Part shown: positions 9,236 to 19,016 of the stretch, piece by piece | Layout of the letters: each line of letters begins with the position of its first letter | How positions within the stretch are numbered: the stretch's first letter is position 1 | Source: Planctomycetia bacterium | Lineage (GTDB): Bacteria > Planctomycetota > Phycisphaerae > UBA1845 > UTPLA1 | Assembly (NCBI GenBank): GCA_015075745.1 | Contig: JABTTW010000001.1 | Span: 248,001 to 312,000 of the forward strand | Length of the DNA stretch: 64,000 nt | Reading direction: 5' to 3' | The notes under the pieces: generated by a model | Seen by the model: the letters and a program-made list of their open reading frames with translations, nothing else | What the model was told of the DNA's origin: nothing | Database searches by the model: none | Program-made: the position numbers and the translations under genes

Positions 9236-10444
9236 CTATCCGGCATTCTTCAGGACACCGTGCGGATCGATGAGGAACTTCTTGGCGACGCCCTCGTCGA
9301 AGTCGGCGTAGCCGCGCGGTGCGTCGTCGAGCGTGATGACCACGACGTTCACCGCTTTGGCGATCTGGATTCGGTTATGCAGGATGGCCATCATGAGCTG
9401 GCGGTTGTACTTCAGCACCGGCGTCTGCCCGGTATGCAAGGCGTGGCTCTTGGCCCAGCCAAGCCCGAAGCGGATCGAGAGCGACCCCTTGCGCGCCGCG
9501 GCGTCCTTCGAGCCGGGGTCGTCGGTGACGTACAGTCCGGGGATGCCGATCGCGCCACCGGTGCGGGTGATCTCCATGGCCGCATTCAACACGGCCGCGG
9601 GGGCTTCGCTGCTCGCTTCCGCGCCGTGACCGCGCGCCTCGTAGCCGACACAATCCACCGCACTGTCCACCTCGGGAACGCCGAGGATCTGCGCAATCTT
9701 GTCTCCGAGTGAGCCGGACTGTTTGAGATCCACGGTCTCGCAGCCGAAGGTGCGCGCATGCGCGAGCCGCCGCTCGTTCATGTCACCGACGATGACCACC
9801 GCCGCGCCCAGCAACTGCGCCGCCGCGGCGGCCGCAAGGCCCACCGGGCCGGCGCCGGCGATGTAAACCGTCGAACCCGGGCCGACGCCCGCGGTGACCG
9901 CGCCGTGATAACCGGTGGGGAGAATGTCGCTCAGACAGGTCAGGTCACGGATCTTCGCCATGGCCTGGTCCTTGTCGGGGAATTTGAGGAGGTTGAAGTC
10001 GGCGTACGGGACCATGACGTACTCGGCCTGGCCCCCCACCCATCCGCCCATGTCCACATAGCCGAACGCGCCGCCCGCCCGCTCGGGATTGACGGTGAGG
10101 CAAATGCCGGTCTGCTGCTCCCTGCATGTTCGACAGCGGCCGCAGGCGACGTTGAACGGCACGGACACCAGGTCTCCGACCTTGCAGAACTCCACGTCAC
10201 GCCCGGCTTCAATGATCTCTCCCGTGATCTCGTGACCCAGCACCAGGCCAATAGCAGCCGTGGTGCGGCCACGCACCATGTGCTGATCACTGCCACAGAT
10301 GTTCGTGGCGACAATCTTGAGGATCACACCGTGCTCGGCTCGTTTGCCCCTGGGATCCACGAGCTTGGGAAAGTCGATGCCCTCCACCTCCACGTTGCCC
10401 GGGCCTTTGTACACGACGCCCCGATTCGTTGACGTGCTGGCCAT
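9236..10444 (-). CDS. fdhA: Glutathione-independent formaldehyde dehydrogenase (Zn-dependent, NAD)
   Basis: This 402-residue medium-chain dehydrogenase closely resembles Pseudomonas putida formaldehyde dehydrogenase. It has catalytic zinc motifs NICGSDQHM and GHEITGEI, four structural-zinc Cys in [15 protein letters not shown], the Rossmann motif [14 protein letters not shown], and the tail ending [13 protein letters not shown]. It oxidises formaldehyde to formate with NAD without needing glutathione (family knowledge). ATG 10444 has AAAGGAG eight bases upstream. Its leader shares about 75 bases of similarity with the dps leader (10481-10555), suggesting shared control. An hmp relic follows it, so it once neighboured a NO/aldehyde detoxification gene. 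Confidence 0.92.
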   Translation of the reverse strand: MASTSTNRGVVYKGPGNVEVEGIDFPKLVDPRGKRAEHGVILKIVATNICGSDQHMVRGRTTAAIGLVLGHEITGEIIEAGRDVEFCKVGDLVSVPFNVACGRCRTCREQQTGICLTVNPERAGGAFGYVDMGGWVGGQAEYVMVPYADFNLLKFPDKDQAMAKIRDLTCLSDILPTGYHGAVTAGVGPGSTVYIAGAGPVGLAAAAAAQLLGAAVVIVGDMNERRLAHARTFGCETVDLKQSGSLGDKIAQILGVPEVDSAVDCVGYEARGHGAEASSEAPAAVLNAAMEITRTGGAIGIPGLYVTDDPGSKDAAARKGSLSIRFGLGWAKSHALHTGQTPVLKYNRQLMMAILHNRIQIAKAVNVVVITLDDAPRGYADFDEGVAKKFLIDPHGVLKNAG

Positions 10445-10480
10445 GCGTGTTTCTCCTTTATAATCGATTCACCACATCTG

Positions 10481-10555
10481 CTAAGCGCGGGAGCTTGACG
10501 ATGGGATCATCGTAGTACGGGCATTAGGATATTTCCGAAACCTTGCAGCTTTCTC
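10481..10555 (-). promoter_or_regulatory. Leader segment shared with dps upstream region
   Basis: The region upstream of fdhA aligns with 11872-11947 upstream of dps, with one gap. Shared blocks on the plus strand are CTAA.CGCGG.AGCTTG.CG, a central GTAC.GG and TGCAGCTTTCTC. Both lie at similar distances from the start codons. This is probably a duplicated promoter/operator; the regulator is unknown. Confidence 0.5.
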
Positions 10556-10618
10556 CCTTTCGAGTACCACGGCGAGGAACGCGATGAATGTCGTGAAGGA
10601 GCCGATCGACGTGCGGTC

Positions 10619-11371
10619 TTACTCCACGCCCTGGGAGTCAGAGTCCATGGCCGAGTTGTGGAACAGGCGAGGGTTCCGTTCAAGGAATTTCTCGATCCAC
10701 ACTTCGAGGATCGAATGCGCACTGCGTCTCATGTTCCACCATCCAAAGCAGCTCACGATGGCTGCTCCCAGGGTATTGACGATCAGGTCCCACATCGTAT
10801 CGGTCAGGCCTGAAGGGTCGCCGAGCATGGGCTTCTGCATGGTCGTTCCGAAGACCTGATCCATGGCGAATTCGAAAATCTCCCAAAGCGTGCCGCCAGC
10901 GACGGAGAAAGCGAAGGCAAAGAGGGCAACAAATCCGGGACGCATACGAAAGTCGATGCGCCTGTTCTCATTCAGCACGTAGACCAGCAGGAAACCAACC
11001 ACGCCAAGCAACAAGCCCGACGTCGCGTGAAGGGCGACATCCCACCACCATAATCGCGCATAATAGTTTCGAAACTCGCCCAGGAAGAGCGCGGCAAACA
11101 CAAACAGGATCGCAAGAACCTCGTACTCCGGAGGGATACGAACGGGAAGTCGCCGACCCAGGAGCACTGGCGCCGCCGTGATCGCCATGACTGCAAGCAG
11201 CCAGACGCTGCTTACCCACAGGCGCTCGTGGAAAAGAAGGATCAGCTCTACGGCCATCACGGCCTGGAGAATCAGTATGATTCCAAGCCGGATGCGCGCG
11301 GCCGTGCCTCGGTCGAGCTCTGCAGGGGAGGCCGTATCGCCGGCGTCGCCTCGTTCACCATGTTGGGCCAC
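10619..11371 (-). CDS. Polytopic membrane protein, DUF2238/YjdF-like
   Basis: This 250-residue protein has about six hydrophobic segments. The motifs YYARLWWWDVALHATSG, GTLWEIFEFAMDQVFG and LTDTMWDLIVNTLGAAI resemble the DUF2238 (YjdF) inner-membrane family, which has no established activity. The start is a GTG at 11371. It lies 22 bases downstream of dps on the same strand and is probably cotranscribed with it, which suggests a stress-related membrane role (inference). Confidence 0.65.
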   Translation of the reverse strand: MAQHGERGDAGDTASPAELDRGTAARIRLGIILILQAVMAVELILLFHERLWVSSVWLLAVMAITAAPVLLGRRLPVRIPPEYEVLAILFVFAALFLGEFRNYYARLWWWDVALHATSGLLLGVVGFLLVYVLNENRRIDFRMRPGFVALFAFAFSVAGGTLWEIFEFAMDQVFGTTMQKPMLGDPSGLTDTMWDLIVNTLGAAIVSCFGWWNMRRSAHSILEVWIEKFLERNPRLFHNSAMDSDSQGVE

Positions 11372-11393
11372 TAATGGCGCCCGTCGTACGGTG

Positions 11394-11831
11394 TCAACCG
11401 AGAAAGCTCGTCAACATCCAAATTGACTTCTCATGCACTTTTTTCCGTCCGATCATCATGTCCTCGGTCGGTGTGTCTTTCGCTTCAGCGGCCATGCTAC
11501 GCGCAATCGCGAGATCACTGAGTACCTTCTTGTGAGCCTCGATGAGGTGCGTCACCATCTGCTCGGCTGTCGCGTCCTCGGCGACCTCTTTGATCTCGGC
11601 CATCCGTGCGAGCGTGCCGAGCCCTCCCGGCGCCAGTCCACCGATCGCTCGGATTCGTTCCGCAATGGCATCTACTGCCGAGAAGAGCTCGGTGTACTGT
11701 GCCTCGAATGCGTCGTGCAGGGAAAAGAACGACTTGCCGCGAACGTTCCAGTGGCAGACATGGAGCTGACTAATCAGGGCGTAGGTACTCGCGACAGTCT
11801 GGCGTAATGCGTTGATCACTTGTTGGGTCAT
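11394..11831 (-). CDS. dps: Dps ferritin-like DNA-protection protein
   Basis: This 145-residue Dps/DPSL protein contains the ferroxidase region CHWNVRGKSFFSLHDAFEAQ and YTELFSAVDAIAERIRAIGG, whose His, Asp and Glu bind iron at dimer interfaces in the family. It would store iron, consume peroxide and shield DNA. The open frame extends upstream to 12074, but ATG 11831, preceded by GGAGATT, fits the family length and begins MTQQVINALRQ. It leads a probable operon with the DUF2238 protein. Its leader resembles that of fdhA and contains the perfect 6-bp hairpin CGGCGT/ACGCCG. Confidence 0.92.
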   Translation of the reverse strand: MTQQVINALRQTVASTYALISQLHVCHWNVRGKSFFSLHDAFEAQYTELFSAVDAIAERIRAIGGLAPGGLGTLARMAEIKEVAEDATAEQMVTHLIEAHKKVLSDLAIARSMAAEAKDTPTEDMMIGRKKVHEKSIWMLTSFLG

Positions 11832-11871
11832 TTTGTAATCTCCATACTTGTTAACCACTTTATCATAACTA

Positions 11872-11947
11872 CTAAACGCGGCAGCTTGGCGGCAGAGCGT
11901 CTCATTGTACCGGCGTTCGGACGCCGACGATACCCTGCAGCTTTCTC
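11872..11947 (-). promoter_or_regulatory. dps leader with hairpin, similar to fdhA leader
   Basis: This is the counterpart of 10481-10555. It contains CGGCGTTCGGACGCCG, a perfect stem with a four-base loop that is lost in the fdhA copy. It may be an operator or an mRNA structure (inference). Confidence 0.5.
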
Positions 11948-12119
11948 TCCTGGCGTCGCGCGACCACGCGGCCCTTGGCATCACGCATGCAATTGGACCT
12001 CCAGGACCCGCTTGGACTTTTCCAGACCGCGCGAAATACCTCGGTGAGCAGGTGCGCAGAGGCGGCATCGCCAAGCTCGTTCGGAAAGCAAGTTGCCAGG
12101 GTCCGGTGTTTGCGATTTC

Positions 12120-13226
12120 TTAATCGAATTCGATCAACGGCTTGAGGATGCCATCTTCCTTTGTCTCCATCATTCGCAGCGCTTTGTCAACTTCTTTAAA
12201 TGCGAACCGATGCGTTGTCAGCGGGCTTGGATCGACGCGACCCCTTTCGACCAGACGCAGCAAGCGACTCATTCGAACGTTGCCGCCGGGACAAAGCCCT
12301 GTGCGAATGACCTTGTCGCCCATGCCAACGCCCCATTCAACGCGCGGGATGTCCACGCTGTCTCCATGACCGAAGTAGCCGGCAACCGAGATCGTGCCGC
12401 CCGGACGAGTTGCTTTGACACAGGCTTCAAAAGTGGTTTGTGCGCCCAGACACTCGATCGCTGAATCGACGCCTTTGCCGTTTGTGAGCTGCATGATCGC
12501 CTCAACGGTATCGACCTTGTTGAAGTCGATCGTTTCATCCGCGCCGAAATGCCTGGACAGCTTCAATCGCTCGGCCACACCATCGACGCCGATGATTTGT
12601 CCAGCTCCGAGTAATCTTGCTCCGACCGTGGCCATTAATCCGACGGGGCCCTGAGCAAAAACCGCCACGGTTCCGCCCATGGGAATGTTCGCGTGTTCGG
12701 CGCCCATGAAACCGGTTGACAGCATGTCGGCTGCATACACCGCGACGTCATCCGAGATCGAGTCGGGAATGGGGCAAAGGTTGGCCAACGCATCGCTAAC
12801 ATGAAAATACTCAGCGAAACTGCCGTCCTTCACATTGGCGTACTTCCACCCACCCAGCATGCCGTCACATTGCGACGTGTATCCGCGCTGGCAATTGTCA
12901 CATTGAAAACAGGGCGTGATGGAACCGACCAAAACACGGTCGCCTTCTTTGAAGCCGGTCACTTCGCTACCCAGTTTGTGAATCACGCCCACTGCTTCGT
13001 GTCCGAGCGTTAGATTTTGCCGGTCGCCGATCGCTCCTTTGATGGTGTGGACGTCTGATGTGCAAACCAGCGCTCGCGTTGTTTTGATGACGGCATCGTT
13101 GGGACCCACGTCGGGGATCGGTTTTTCCGTGAATCCCGTTTTTCCAATTCCTTCCATGACGAAGGCTTTCATCGAGCCTGTACTGATCGAGCGTTTGGGT
13201 TGCGGTTGTTCGATTGTTCTGGACAT
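12120..13226 (-). CDS. Zn-dependent secondary alcohol dehydrogenase (isopropanol dehydrogenase type)
   Basis: This 368-residue medium-chain dehydrogenase resembles clostridial secondary alcohol dehydrogenases. It has CTSDVHTIKGAIGDR, LGHEAVGVI, GGWKYANVKDGSFAEYFHV and GLCPGG. Unlike those enzymes it keeps all structural-zinc Cys (CFQCDNCQRGYTSQC). The second Rossmann strand ends GVDG, whose Asp suggests NAD rather than NADP (inference). ATG 13226 has GGAGCAAGA upstream and adds 18 residues before the family's usual MKAF start. A near-perfect sigma54 promoter lies about 105 bases upstream. Alcohol dehydrogenases recur in hypoxia/dormancy gene sets. Confidence 0.9.
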   Translation of the reverse strand: MSRTIEQPQPKRSISTGSMKAFVMEGIGKTGFTEKPIPDVGPNDAVIKTTRALVCTSDVHTIKGAIGDRQNLTLGHEAVGVIHKLGSEVTGFKEGDRVLVGSITPCFQCDNCQRGYTSQCDGMLGGWKYANVKDGSFAEYFHVSDALANLCPIPDSISDDVAVYAADMLSTGFMGAEHANIPMGGTVAVFAQGPVGLMATVGARLLGAGQIIGVDGVAERLKLSRHFGADETIDFNKVDTVEAIMQLTNGKGVDSAIECLGAQTTFEACVKATRPGGTISVAGYFGHGDSVDIPRVEWGVGMGDKVIRTGLCPGGNVRMSRLLRLVERGRVDPSPLTTHRFAFKEVDKALRMMETKEDGILKPLIEFD

Positions 13227-13328
13227 TTCTTGCTCCGTGGGAGAATTGGTCCATCGTGAAAAATTGGCGGGCCAGAAACTGGCGAGCCGCCGGGATGATA
13301 GTTCGCGTCCACTTCGAAAATAACCGTC

Positions 13329-13343
13329 GCAATTTGTGTGCCA
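13329..13343 (-). promoter_or_regulatory. sigma54 -24/-12 promoter for the alcohol dehydrogenase
   Basis: The minus strand reads TGGCAC-ACAAA-TTGC with the invariant GG and GC exactly 10 bases apart. It matches the RpoN consensus TGGCAC-N5-TTGC at every conserved base and points to the gene starting at 13226. Confidence 0.75.
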
Positions 13344-13760
13344 AACGCTTTTGGCCGCATCCGAGTGCCGGAAAGATTAACTTTTTGGTGGAAAGATCCA
13401 AACCGAGATTCCCCATTTGGCCCTTACCCGAACGGCGAAGGCACTGGAGACAGTTCTGAACTCGTCCATTCAAGGGTCCCCGTTCACTTCGCGCCCTTGC
13501 CCGCGGTGCTGTCGGCCCGTTTTTTTCTGATTTCGTAGGCCCGAGCGCCCGGGCTCGGTGCTTCGAGGCGGATCAAGGCGTCCTTCCTCCGCCTCCGACG
13601 CTGACAGGGAACGCTCAATACCGCTCTGTTGTTCCTCGTACGGGAGGCATTGGCACTGTGCCTGCGAGACGCTGTATCCGTGCGAGGATGCACCGGTCGG
13701 CCGCCCTCTTAGGCACCGTCATCCCGGCTTGGCGGCCGACTCAATGATCTAGTCTCGTGG
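13344..13760. other. Gene-free stretch upstream of adh and downstream of the copper ATPase
   Basis: No gene is supported. A short minus-strand run near 13560-13490 (GARAYEIRKKR) faintly recalls a DUF2934 start but is too short to call. The stretch also holds CCAAACCGAGATTC at 13398-13411, nearly repeated before the rhodanese promoter. Confidence 0.4.
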
Positions 13761-16211
13761 TCAGTTCGCCGATTGGTCCTGGGCCATCGACAGACGAATC
13801 GTACTTAATCGCAGCGCATTGCCAATAACCGACACGCTGCTAAAGCTCATCGCGGCGGCAGCCATCATCGGATTGAGCAGCAAGCCGAATACGGGATAAA
13901 GAACTCCCGCGGCTACCGGCACGCCGAGGGCGTTGTAGATGAAGGCGAAGAAAAGATTTTGTCGTATATTGCGCATGGTGCGTCGGCTCAGCGTTACCGC
14001 CTTAACGATTCCCCGCAAGTCGCCCTTGACCAAAGTCACGCCGGCCGACTCAATGGCGATGTCCGTGCCCGTTCCCATGGCGATGCCCACGTCGGCCTCG
14101 GCAAGAGCAGGTGCGTCATTGATGCCATCACCGGCCATGGCTACTTTGCGACCGTCGACTTTCAGCGCCTTGATTCGCTCGTGCTTGTCCTCCGGGCTCA
14201 CTCCCGCCTCAAACTCGTCGATACCGAGCATCTCCGCGACTGTTCGTGCGGTCTTCTCGTTATCGCCGGTGAGCATGATGATCCGCAGGCCAAGACCGTG
14301 GAGAGCCTTGACCGCTTCGGGTGTTGACTCCTTGATGGGGTCGGACACGGCGATCAGCCCTGCAAACGCGCTATCCACGGCCACGTACATGACCGTTCGG
14401 CCCTGCCGCTGCAGCTTGTCGGCCCGCTCATCGAGTGCTGAAAGATTGGTTACGCCGTTGTCCTCCAGGAGCGGGCGATTGCCAATCAAAACCTTTGTCC
14501 CACCAACCGATCCGCGAACGCCGCCTCCCGTGATGGAATCAAAATCATCGACAGCCGACAACGCGAGGTTTCGGTCCTGCGCACCTTCGACAATGGCACG
14601 AGCCAGCGGATGTTCGCTCTGCTGTTCGAGGCTCGCCGCCATGTGGAGCAGCTCATCGTCCGAACCGGAGTCCACAGGGAGGCACTCCGTCAGCTTTGGT
14701 CGTCCCTGGGTGAGGGTTCCGGTCTTATCGACGACGATCGTATCGACCTTCTCCAGCGTTTCCAGGACTTCCGCATCTTTGATAAGCACGCCTTCTCTTG
14801 CTCCGCGGCCGACGCCGACCATGATCGATATCGGCGTGGCCAGCCCCAGTGCGCAGGGGCAGGCGATGATCAGAACCGCGACAGCGTTGACCAACGCCCA
14901 GGCGAGCGCCGGTTCTCTCGGGCGCAGCGCGGCCCAGACGATGAACGTCACAATCGCGATCACTACCACGGCGGGCACGAAATATCCGGAAACGGTGTCG
15001 GCGATTTTCTGAATCGGTGCACGACTCCGCTGTGCATCCGCGACCATGTTTACGATCTGCGATAGCACCGTATCCTCACCGACCTTTTCAGCTTCCATGA
15101 GGAACGATCCGGTTTGGTTGACTGTGCCGCCGATGACTTCATCGTCCGCTTGCTTCTGCACCGGCAGGGGTTCGCCTGTAATCATCGACTCATCGATGCT
15201 ACTCTTCCCCTCAGTCACCCTCCCATCGACGGGAATCTTCTCGCCAGGCCGGACTCGTAGAATATTGCCGCTTCGAACTTCATCTAACGAGACTTCAATT
15301 TCAGCCCCATCTCGGACAATCCGGGCAGTCGGTGGGGCCAAGGAAAGCAATTCCCGGATGGCGCTGCTCGTGCGTCGTCGGGCGCGCAGCTCCAAGACTT
15401 GACCGAGAAGCACCAGCGTGACGATGACCGCCGCGGCCTCGAAGTAAACTTCGACGTGCCCGTCCACTTTGAGATCGTCCGGGAGCAAGCCTGGAAAGAG
15501 CGCGGCGAAGAGGCTGTAGAGATAGGCCGCGCCGACACCGATGGCGATCAACGTAAACATGTTAAGATTCCAGGTCGCAATGGACCGAAACCCTCTCGCA
15601 AAGAACGGCCATCCCGCCCACAACACCACCGGCGTGCTGAGGATCAGTTGCAGCCAAATATCAACGGATCGCCCCACCCACACGTCGATCGGTACGCCAA
15701 CCATCGGCAACATGGCGAGCAGAAACACCGGCACGCTCAGGGCTACACCCACCCAGAATCGCAGCGTCATGTTGCGAAGTTCGGAGTCGTCCTCAACCTC
15801 GGCGTCGAGGTACTTCGGCTCCAGGTCCATGCCGCATTTCGGGCAGGTTCCCGGCTCCTCTTGCTCGATCTCGGGATGCATCGGGCAGGTGTAGATTGTC
15901 TTTCCCGTGTCGATTTTCGGCCTTGCCGATTCCATCGCCATCCCACACTTTGGGCAACTACCGGGCTTGTCGCTCTCGACGCCCTTGCACATCGGACAGA
16001 AGAATTCGCCGGCGCCGTCCTTCTGCATGCGTTGCGTCGGCTCCTGGTGCGCGCGATCGGGCTCGCCGGGTTCCGCGACGACCGGCGCGTCTTCGCCCAG
16101 GAACTTCTGGCGGCAATGCTCGCTGCAAAAGTAGAAGTTCTGGCCATCGCGCTCGGCACTGCACGCGCTCGCTTCATCGACGGTCATCTTGCAAATAGGG
16201 TCAATTGCCAT
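13761..16211 (-). CDS. copA: Copper-translocating P1B-type ATPase with YHS and two HMBD domains
   Basis: This is an 816-residue heavy-metal ATPase. The N-terminus carries a YHS domain ([12 protein letters not shown] ... [10 protein letters not shown]) and two CPMxxG/CPKCGM heavy-metal-binding modules (residues about 70-135) instead of the usual HMA ferredoxin-like domains. The core has TGEP, the CPC metal-site motif ([12 protein letters not shown]), the phosphorylation site [18 protein letters not shown] and [16 protein letters not shown]. It would export Cu(I) (family knowledge; Ag is possible). The frame extends seven codons to a TTG at 16232, but ATG 16211 with GAGGAA upstream starts at the YHS domain. 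It is the downstream partner of the site-2 protease gene on the same strand. Confidence 0.93.
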   Translation of the reverse strand: MAIDPICKMTVDEASACSAERDGQNFYFCSEHCRQKFLGEDAPVVAEPGEPDRAHQEPTQRMQKDGAGEFFCPMCKGVESDKPGSCPKCGMAMESARPKIDTGKTIYTCPMHPEIEQEEPGTCPKCGMDLEPKYLDAEVEDDSELRNMTLRFWVGVALSVPVFLLAMLPMVGVPIDVWVGRSVDIWLQLILSTPVVLWAGWPFFARGFRSIATWNLNMFTLIAIGVGAAYLYSLFAALFPGLLPDDLKVDGHVEVYFEAAAVIVTLVLLGQVLELRARRRTSSAIRELLSLAPPTARIVRDGAEIEVSLDEVRSGNILRVRPGEKIPVDGRVTEGKSSIDESMITGEPLPVQKQADDEVIGGTVNQTGSFLMEAEKVGEDTVLSQIVNMVADAQRSRAPIQKIADTVSGYFVPAVVVIAIVTFIVWAALRPREPALAWALVNAVAVLIIACPCALGLATPISIMVGVGRGAREGVLIKDAEVLETLEKVDTIVVDKTGTLTQGRPKLTECLPVDSGSDDELLHMAASLEQQSEHPLARAIVEGAQDRNLALSAVDDFDSITGGGVRGSVGGTKVLIGNRPLLEDNGVTNLSALDERADKLQRQGRTVMYVAVDSAFAGLIAVSDPIKESTPEAVKALHGLGLRIIMLTGDNEKTARTVAEMLGIDEFEAGVSPEDKHERIKALKVDGRKVAMAGDGINDAPALAEADVGIAMGTGTDIAIESAGVTLVKGDLRGIVKAVTLSRRTMRNIRQNLFFAFIYNALGVPVAAGVLYPVFGLLLNPMMAAAAMSFSSVSVIGNALRLSTIRLSMAQDQSAN

Positions 16212-16382
16212 AATTCGCGTTTCCTCAGTCAAGCAATCCTGTTAAACGGCCACAGAAGTTCAAAGGTGTCGAGTATCCCAGACCCTAGCACAAGCACTAG
16301 CGTTTTTCCGCACGTTCATATTGTATGTTTATGCAATCGCTGCTACGGGCTCAGTCCGTGCCGGAGCAGGAGGACAGTTCGC

Positions 16383-17750
16383 CTATAAATACGGGCAGTA
16401 AATCTCCGCCGCCTGCCAGAATGCGTGCGGAAGCGGAATCAGGATCAGGGCCAGAATCAAGAAGGTCGCGTAGCCGATCCAGCGACGGCCGGTGCTGATG
16501 GGCGTGATGTCGTTTAGTGGCGGCGTGCCGCGACCAGCGATGAAGAAGACGATGATGGCCCACAGCAAAAGGCCCGGCCAGACAAAGATCGCCAGCAGGA
16601 ACAACGACCATGTTGCTACGCTGCTGACGGTCGCACCCATGCGGCCTCCGAACATCGCCCGTGCCATGTGGCCGCCATCAAGCTGGCCGATGGGCAGTAA
16701 GTTCAACGCGGTGACCAGCAAGCCGAGCCAACCCGCGAAGGCCAGGGGACTCAGTTGCAGCATGTAGCCGTGTTGCAACTGATCGCCGAGCACCGCCCTG
16801 GCAAGCAAGGCAAATAACATCGAGGAGCCCACCGATGTTCCGTGCAACATTGTTCCCTGCATCATCGAATGTCCGGCATCGGCATTGGGAGGGAGCACTT
16901 GCGAGTTCTGAAGACCAAGCAGCAGAGCCGGAATCGCGATGACCAATCCGGCCAAAGGGCCCGCGACAGCCACATCAAACAACGAGCGGCGATTCTCCGT
17001 TGGTGACTTCATCTGTATGAAGGCGCCAAAGGTCCCGAGGGCGAACGGAACAGGAATGAAGAATGGCGGCGTAACGTTGAGCTTGTGATGCTTCGCCATG
17101 AAGTAGTGGCCCAGTTCATGAACGCCGAGAATCAGCAACAAGCTAATCGAATAGGGTAAGCCAACGGTAAATGAACGCGGATCTTGCAACAGATTGACGC
17201 CCTGATGCATCGCTCCGGCCCAAGTCGTCGTCAGAAATGTCAGACCAAACAGCAGCCAGTGAATCCACGGACGCGTCGATCTCTCGAAAACCTTCTCTTC
17301 GACGACTTGCGGCATCAGGATAATTGAGTTGCCTAACTCGTCATCTTCCTGGATCAGCGGAACAATGCGGCCCTCGAATTCAGTCCGCAAGTCCTTAAGC
17401 GCCTGTTCCGCCGGTTCCAGCAATGGACCACGAAACATGCTGATGCCGTGTTTCTCCGTCGCCAAGCGAACGTCCATTACGCGACGAATGATGCCGGGCT
17501 GCTCTTCGGGAGCCAACATACGAAGGAGATTCTCGGCTCTCTCGCCTGTCACCGTTTCCACCGATTCGTCCGCCGCGCGTCCCGCCATGCTGCCCATCAT
17601 CCAGAAGCACAACAGCATGATGAGCCAGAACCAAGAGAGGCCGCCCATCATCGTTCCGCCGGGCATCGTCAACAGAAAAAGTACCGGCATCAGCAGACAC
17701 AGAATAAATAGCAGGCTGAGCCAGCCTGACTGCTTCGTATGCCGTTCCAT
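16383..17750 (-). CDS. Site-2 protease family (M50) membrane metalloprotease
   Basis: This 455-residue polytopic protein has the zinc motif HELGH (residues 211-215), the FIPVPFALGTFGAFIQMKSP segment and a distal LDGGH motif supplying the third ligand. Two N-terminal hydrophobic segments and a soluble region of about 100 residues precede the catalytic core, recalling the plant EGY-like group. Such proteases cut membrane-embedded regulators or stress proteins; the substrate here is unknown. It lies 170 bases upstream of copA on the same strand. Genes of this type recur in stress clusters beside universal stress proteins (recall). Confidence 0.88.
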   Translation of the reverse strand: MERHTKQSGWLSLLFILCLLMPVLFLLTMPGGTMMGGLSWFWLIMLLCFWMMGSMAGRAADESVETVTGERAENLLRMLAPEEQPGIIRRVMDVRLATEKHGISMFRGPLLEPAEQALKDLRTEFEGRIVPLIQEDDELGNSIILMPQVVEEKVFERSTRPWIHWLLFGLTFLTTTWAGAMHQGVNLLQDPRSFTVGLPYSISLLLILGVHELGHYFMAKHHKLNVTPPFFIPVPFALGTFGAFIQMKSPTENRRSLFDVAVAGPLAGLVIAIPALLLGLQNSQVLPPNADAGHSMMQGTMLHGTSVGSSMLFALLARAVLGDQLQHGYMLQLSPLAFAGWLGLLVTALNLLPIGQLDGGHMARAMFGGRMGATVSSVATWSLFLLAIFVWPGLLLWAIIVFFIAGRGTPPLNDITPISTGRRWIGYATFLILALILIPLPHAFWQAAEIYCPYL

Positions 17751-17807
17751 GATGTTCTCCCATTACTTTTTCCTGTTACATGTTTCGTTACCGATCATAG
17801 TACGATG

Positions 17808-17831
17808 CCGCACGCGTCTCTTCGTGTGCGG
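17808..17831. repeat. Hairpin between UPF0316 and protease genes
   Basis: CCGCACGCG and CGTGTGCGG form a 9-bp stem with one mismatch and a TCTCTT loop. It lies downstream of the UPF0316 gene and may end its transcript, but no clear T run follows. Confidence 0.45.
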
Positions 17832-17962
17832 GGCCTTCGTTATCTTCCTTCCAGGACGCCGAAAATGTTAACTCCTTTCAACCCGCACTGTTGCGCCTTT
17901 TCATTGCAACCATCAGCCTGCCTCTTCGAGGCAACGCCAAATAATTCGGGCCGGGACATCGA

Positions 17963-18502
17963 CTAATGAAGATGCTCGTGCGAAGCCTGTGGGCTCGCGG
18001 CAACGACGGATGATACCAGCCGTACGTCGTCAACCGTGTAGAAGCAAGTTGGATCGCATTCTAGCGCCACATCGATCACCCTCCTTGTCTGACGTCGGCG
18101 CACCTGGACGAAGAGCAAAGAGACCGGGCCGGCTAGGCCTCTACCTGTAAAGTCCGTCACACGAAAACCGCGTTCACGCAGGGCCGTCGCAACCGTGGAG
18201 CCATTGGGGCAAAAGATGCGAACGACCTGTTCCCCGATTGCGAACCACCCCTCGACCGTAATGCCTACCACGGTGCCGCATGCAAACCCGAGTGCATAAG
18301 CAATCAGGTATATTGGGTGCGAGAGGCTTGTGATTACCTTGGCGACCACTACCACCCACACGAGAACTTCGACGAAGCCGAACGCAAATGCGTATCCGCG
18401 CATCCCGCGAATGATGAAACCTGTGCGAAGCGTACCGAGTGAAACGTCGGCGACGCGCGCCAGAAAGATAAGAAGCGCCATTCCTAAGACTTCCAGACTC
18501 AT
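17963..18502 (-). CDS. UPF0316/DUF2179-type membrane protein
   Basis: This 179-residue protein begins with three hydrophobic segments (LGMALLIFLARVADVSLGTLR, split over the first helix; FVEVLVWVVVVAKVI; YLIAYALGFACGTVVGI). A C-terminal DUF2179-like cytoplasmic domain follows (GFRVTDFTGRGLAGPVSLLF, VALECDPTCFYTVDDVR). The family is uncharacterised; related C-terminal domains are suspected to bind small ligands. ATG 18502 has GGAGAG at good spacing; the longer frame to 18751 lacks support. It ends in a His-rich tail. Role unknown. Confidence 0.8.
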   Translation of the reverse strand: MSLEVLGMALLIFLARVADVSLGTLRTGFIIRGMRGYAFAFGFVEVLVWVVVVAKVITSLSHPIYLIAYALGFACGTVVGITVEGWFAIGEQVVRIFCPNGSTVATALRERGFRVTDFTGRGLAGPVSLLFVQVRRRQTRRVIDVALECDPTCFYTVDDVRLVSSVVAASPQASHEHLH

Positions 18503-19016
18503 TAGACTCTCCAAAAAACGGCAATCCAGTTGTCGAGAAATCGATACCGTCAACCGGCTATCATTCCGCGCATCGATGTTAATCGTGAATGAGCTGCAAT
18601 CTGCTCTGTAGAAAAACCCTGAAATCCACCCATCCGCAACGGGGGCGCTGGTCCAATTTTTAGGACGCAATCCAGGACGAGTGCGATCTGCAAGTCGCCA
18701 CGGAAGGGCTGCTGGTGGCGTATGCGACGGCCAACTCGGCACTGCCCGCATTCGCGCACCGATTCAGCCCCAGGAAGATGACACAACACCAACTGTTCGC
18801 TTTTCTGGCGTTGGAAGGTTTTTTCAAGTCCGGCTATGGGGGAGTTGTCACTCCTTAACGGCGGCGATCGCCGCACACCTACAAGTGGTCCGTAGAGCGC
18901 CGTGTCCTGTGTCGATTTTGAAGCGACGAGCGTCATGGGCAATGGCCGCTGAAACCTCCCTTCAGGAATCCTCCGGCGGCGCCATACATCCTAACGCATA
19001 TTCCCGAGTTAGGATC
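18503..19016. other. Gene-poor stretch with transposase relic
   Basis: Apart from the transposase fragment at 18664-18858, nothing is supported between the UPF0316 start and the hmp stop. Confidence 0.4.
18664..18858 (+). pseudogene. N-terminal fragment of an IS4-like DDE transposase
   Basis: Between a TAG at 18661 and a TAA at 18856, the frame reads a transposase N-terminus: the segment SALPAFAHRFSPRKMTQHQL is followed by FAFLALEGFFKSGYGGVV. This is the family pattern of cassette transposases in which TQHQLFA.LAL..F. ..DYRG precedes the catalytic domain. No catalytic residues remain and there is no start codon with a ribosome site. It is a relic of a lost insertion sequence. Confidence 0.65.

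Noticed and set aside
13484..13693. Minus-strand frame with GARAYEIRKKR, resembling a DUF2934 start
   Set aside because: Only about ten residues fit; the DWLxAE half is missing and the frame is Arg-rich as expected of a chance frame.
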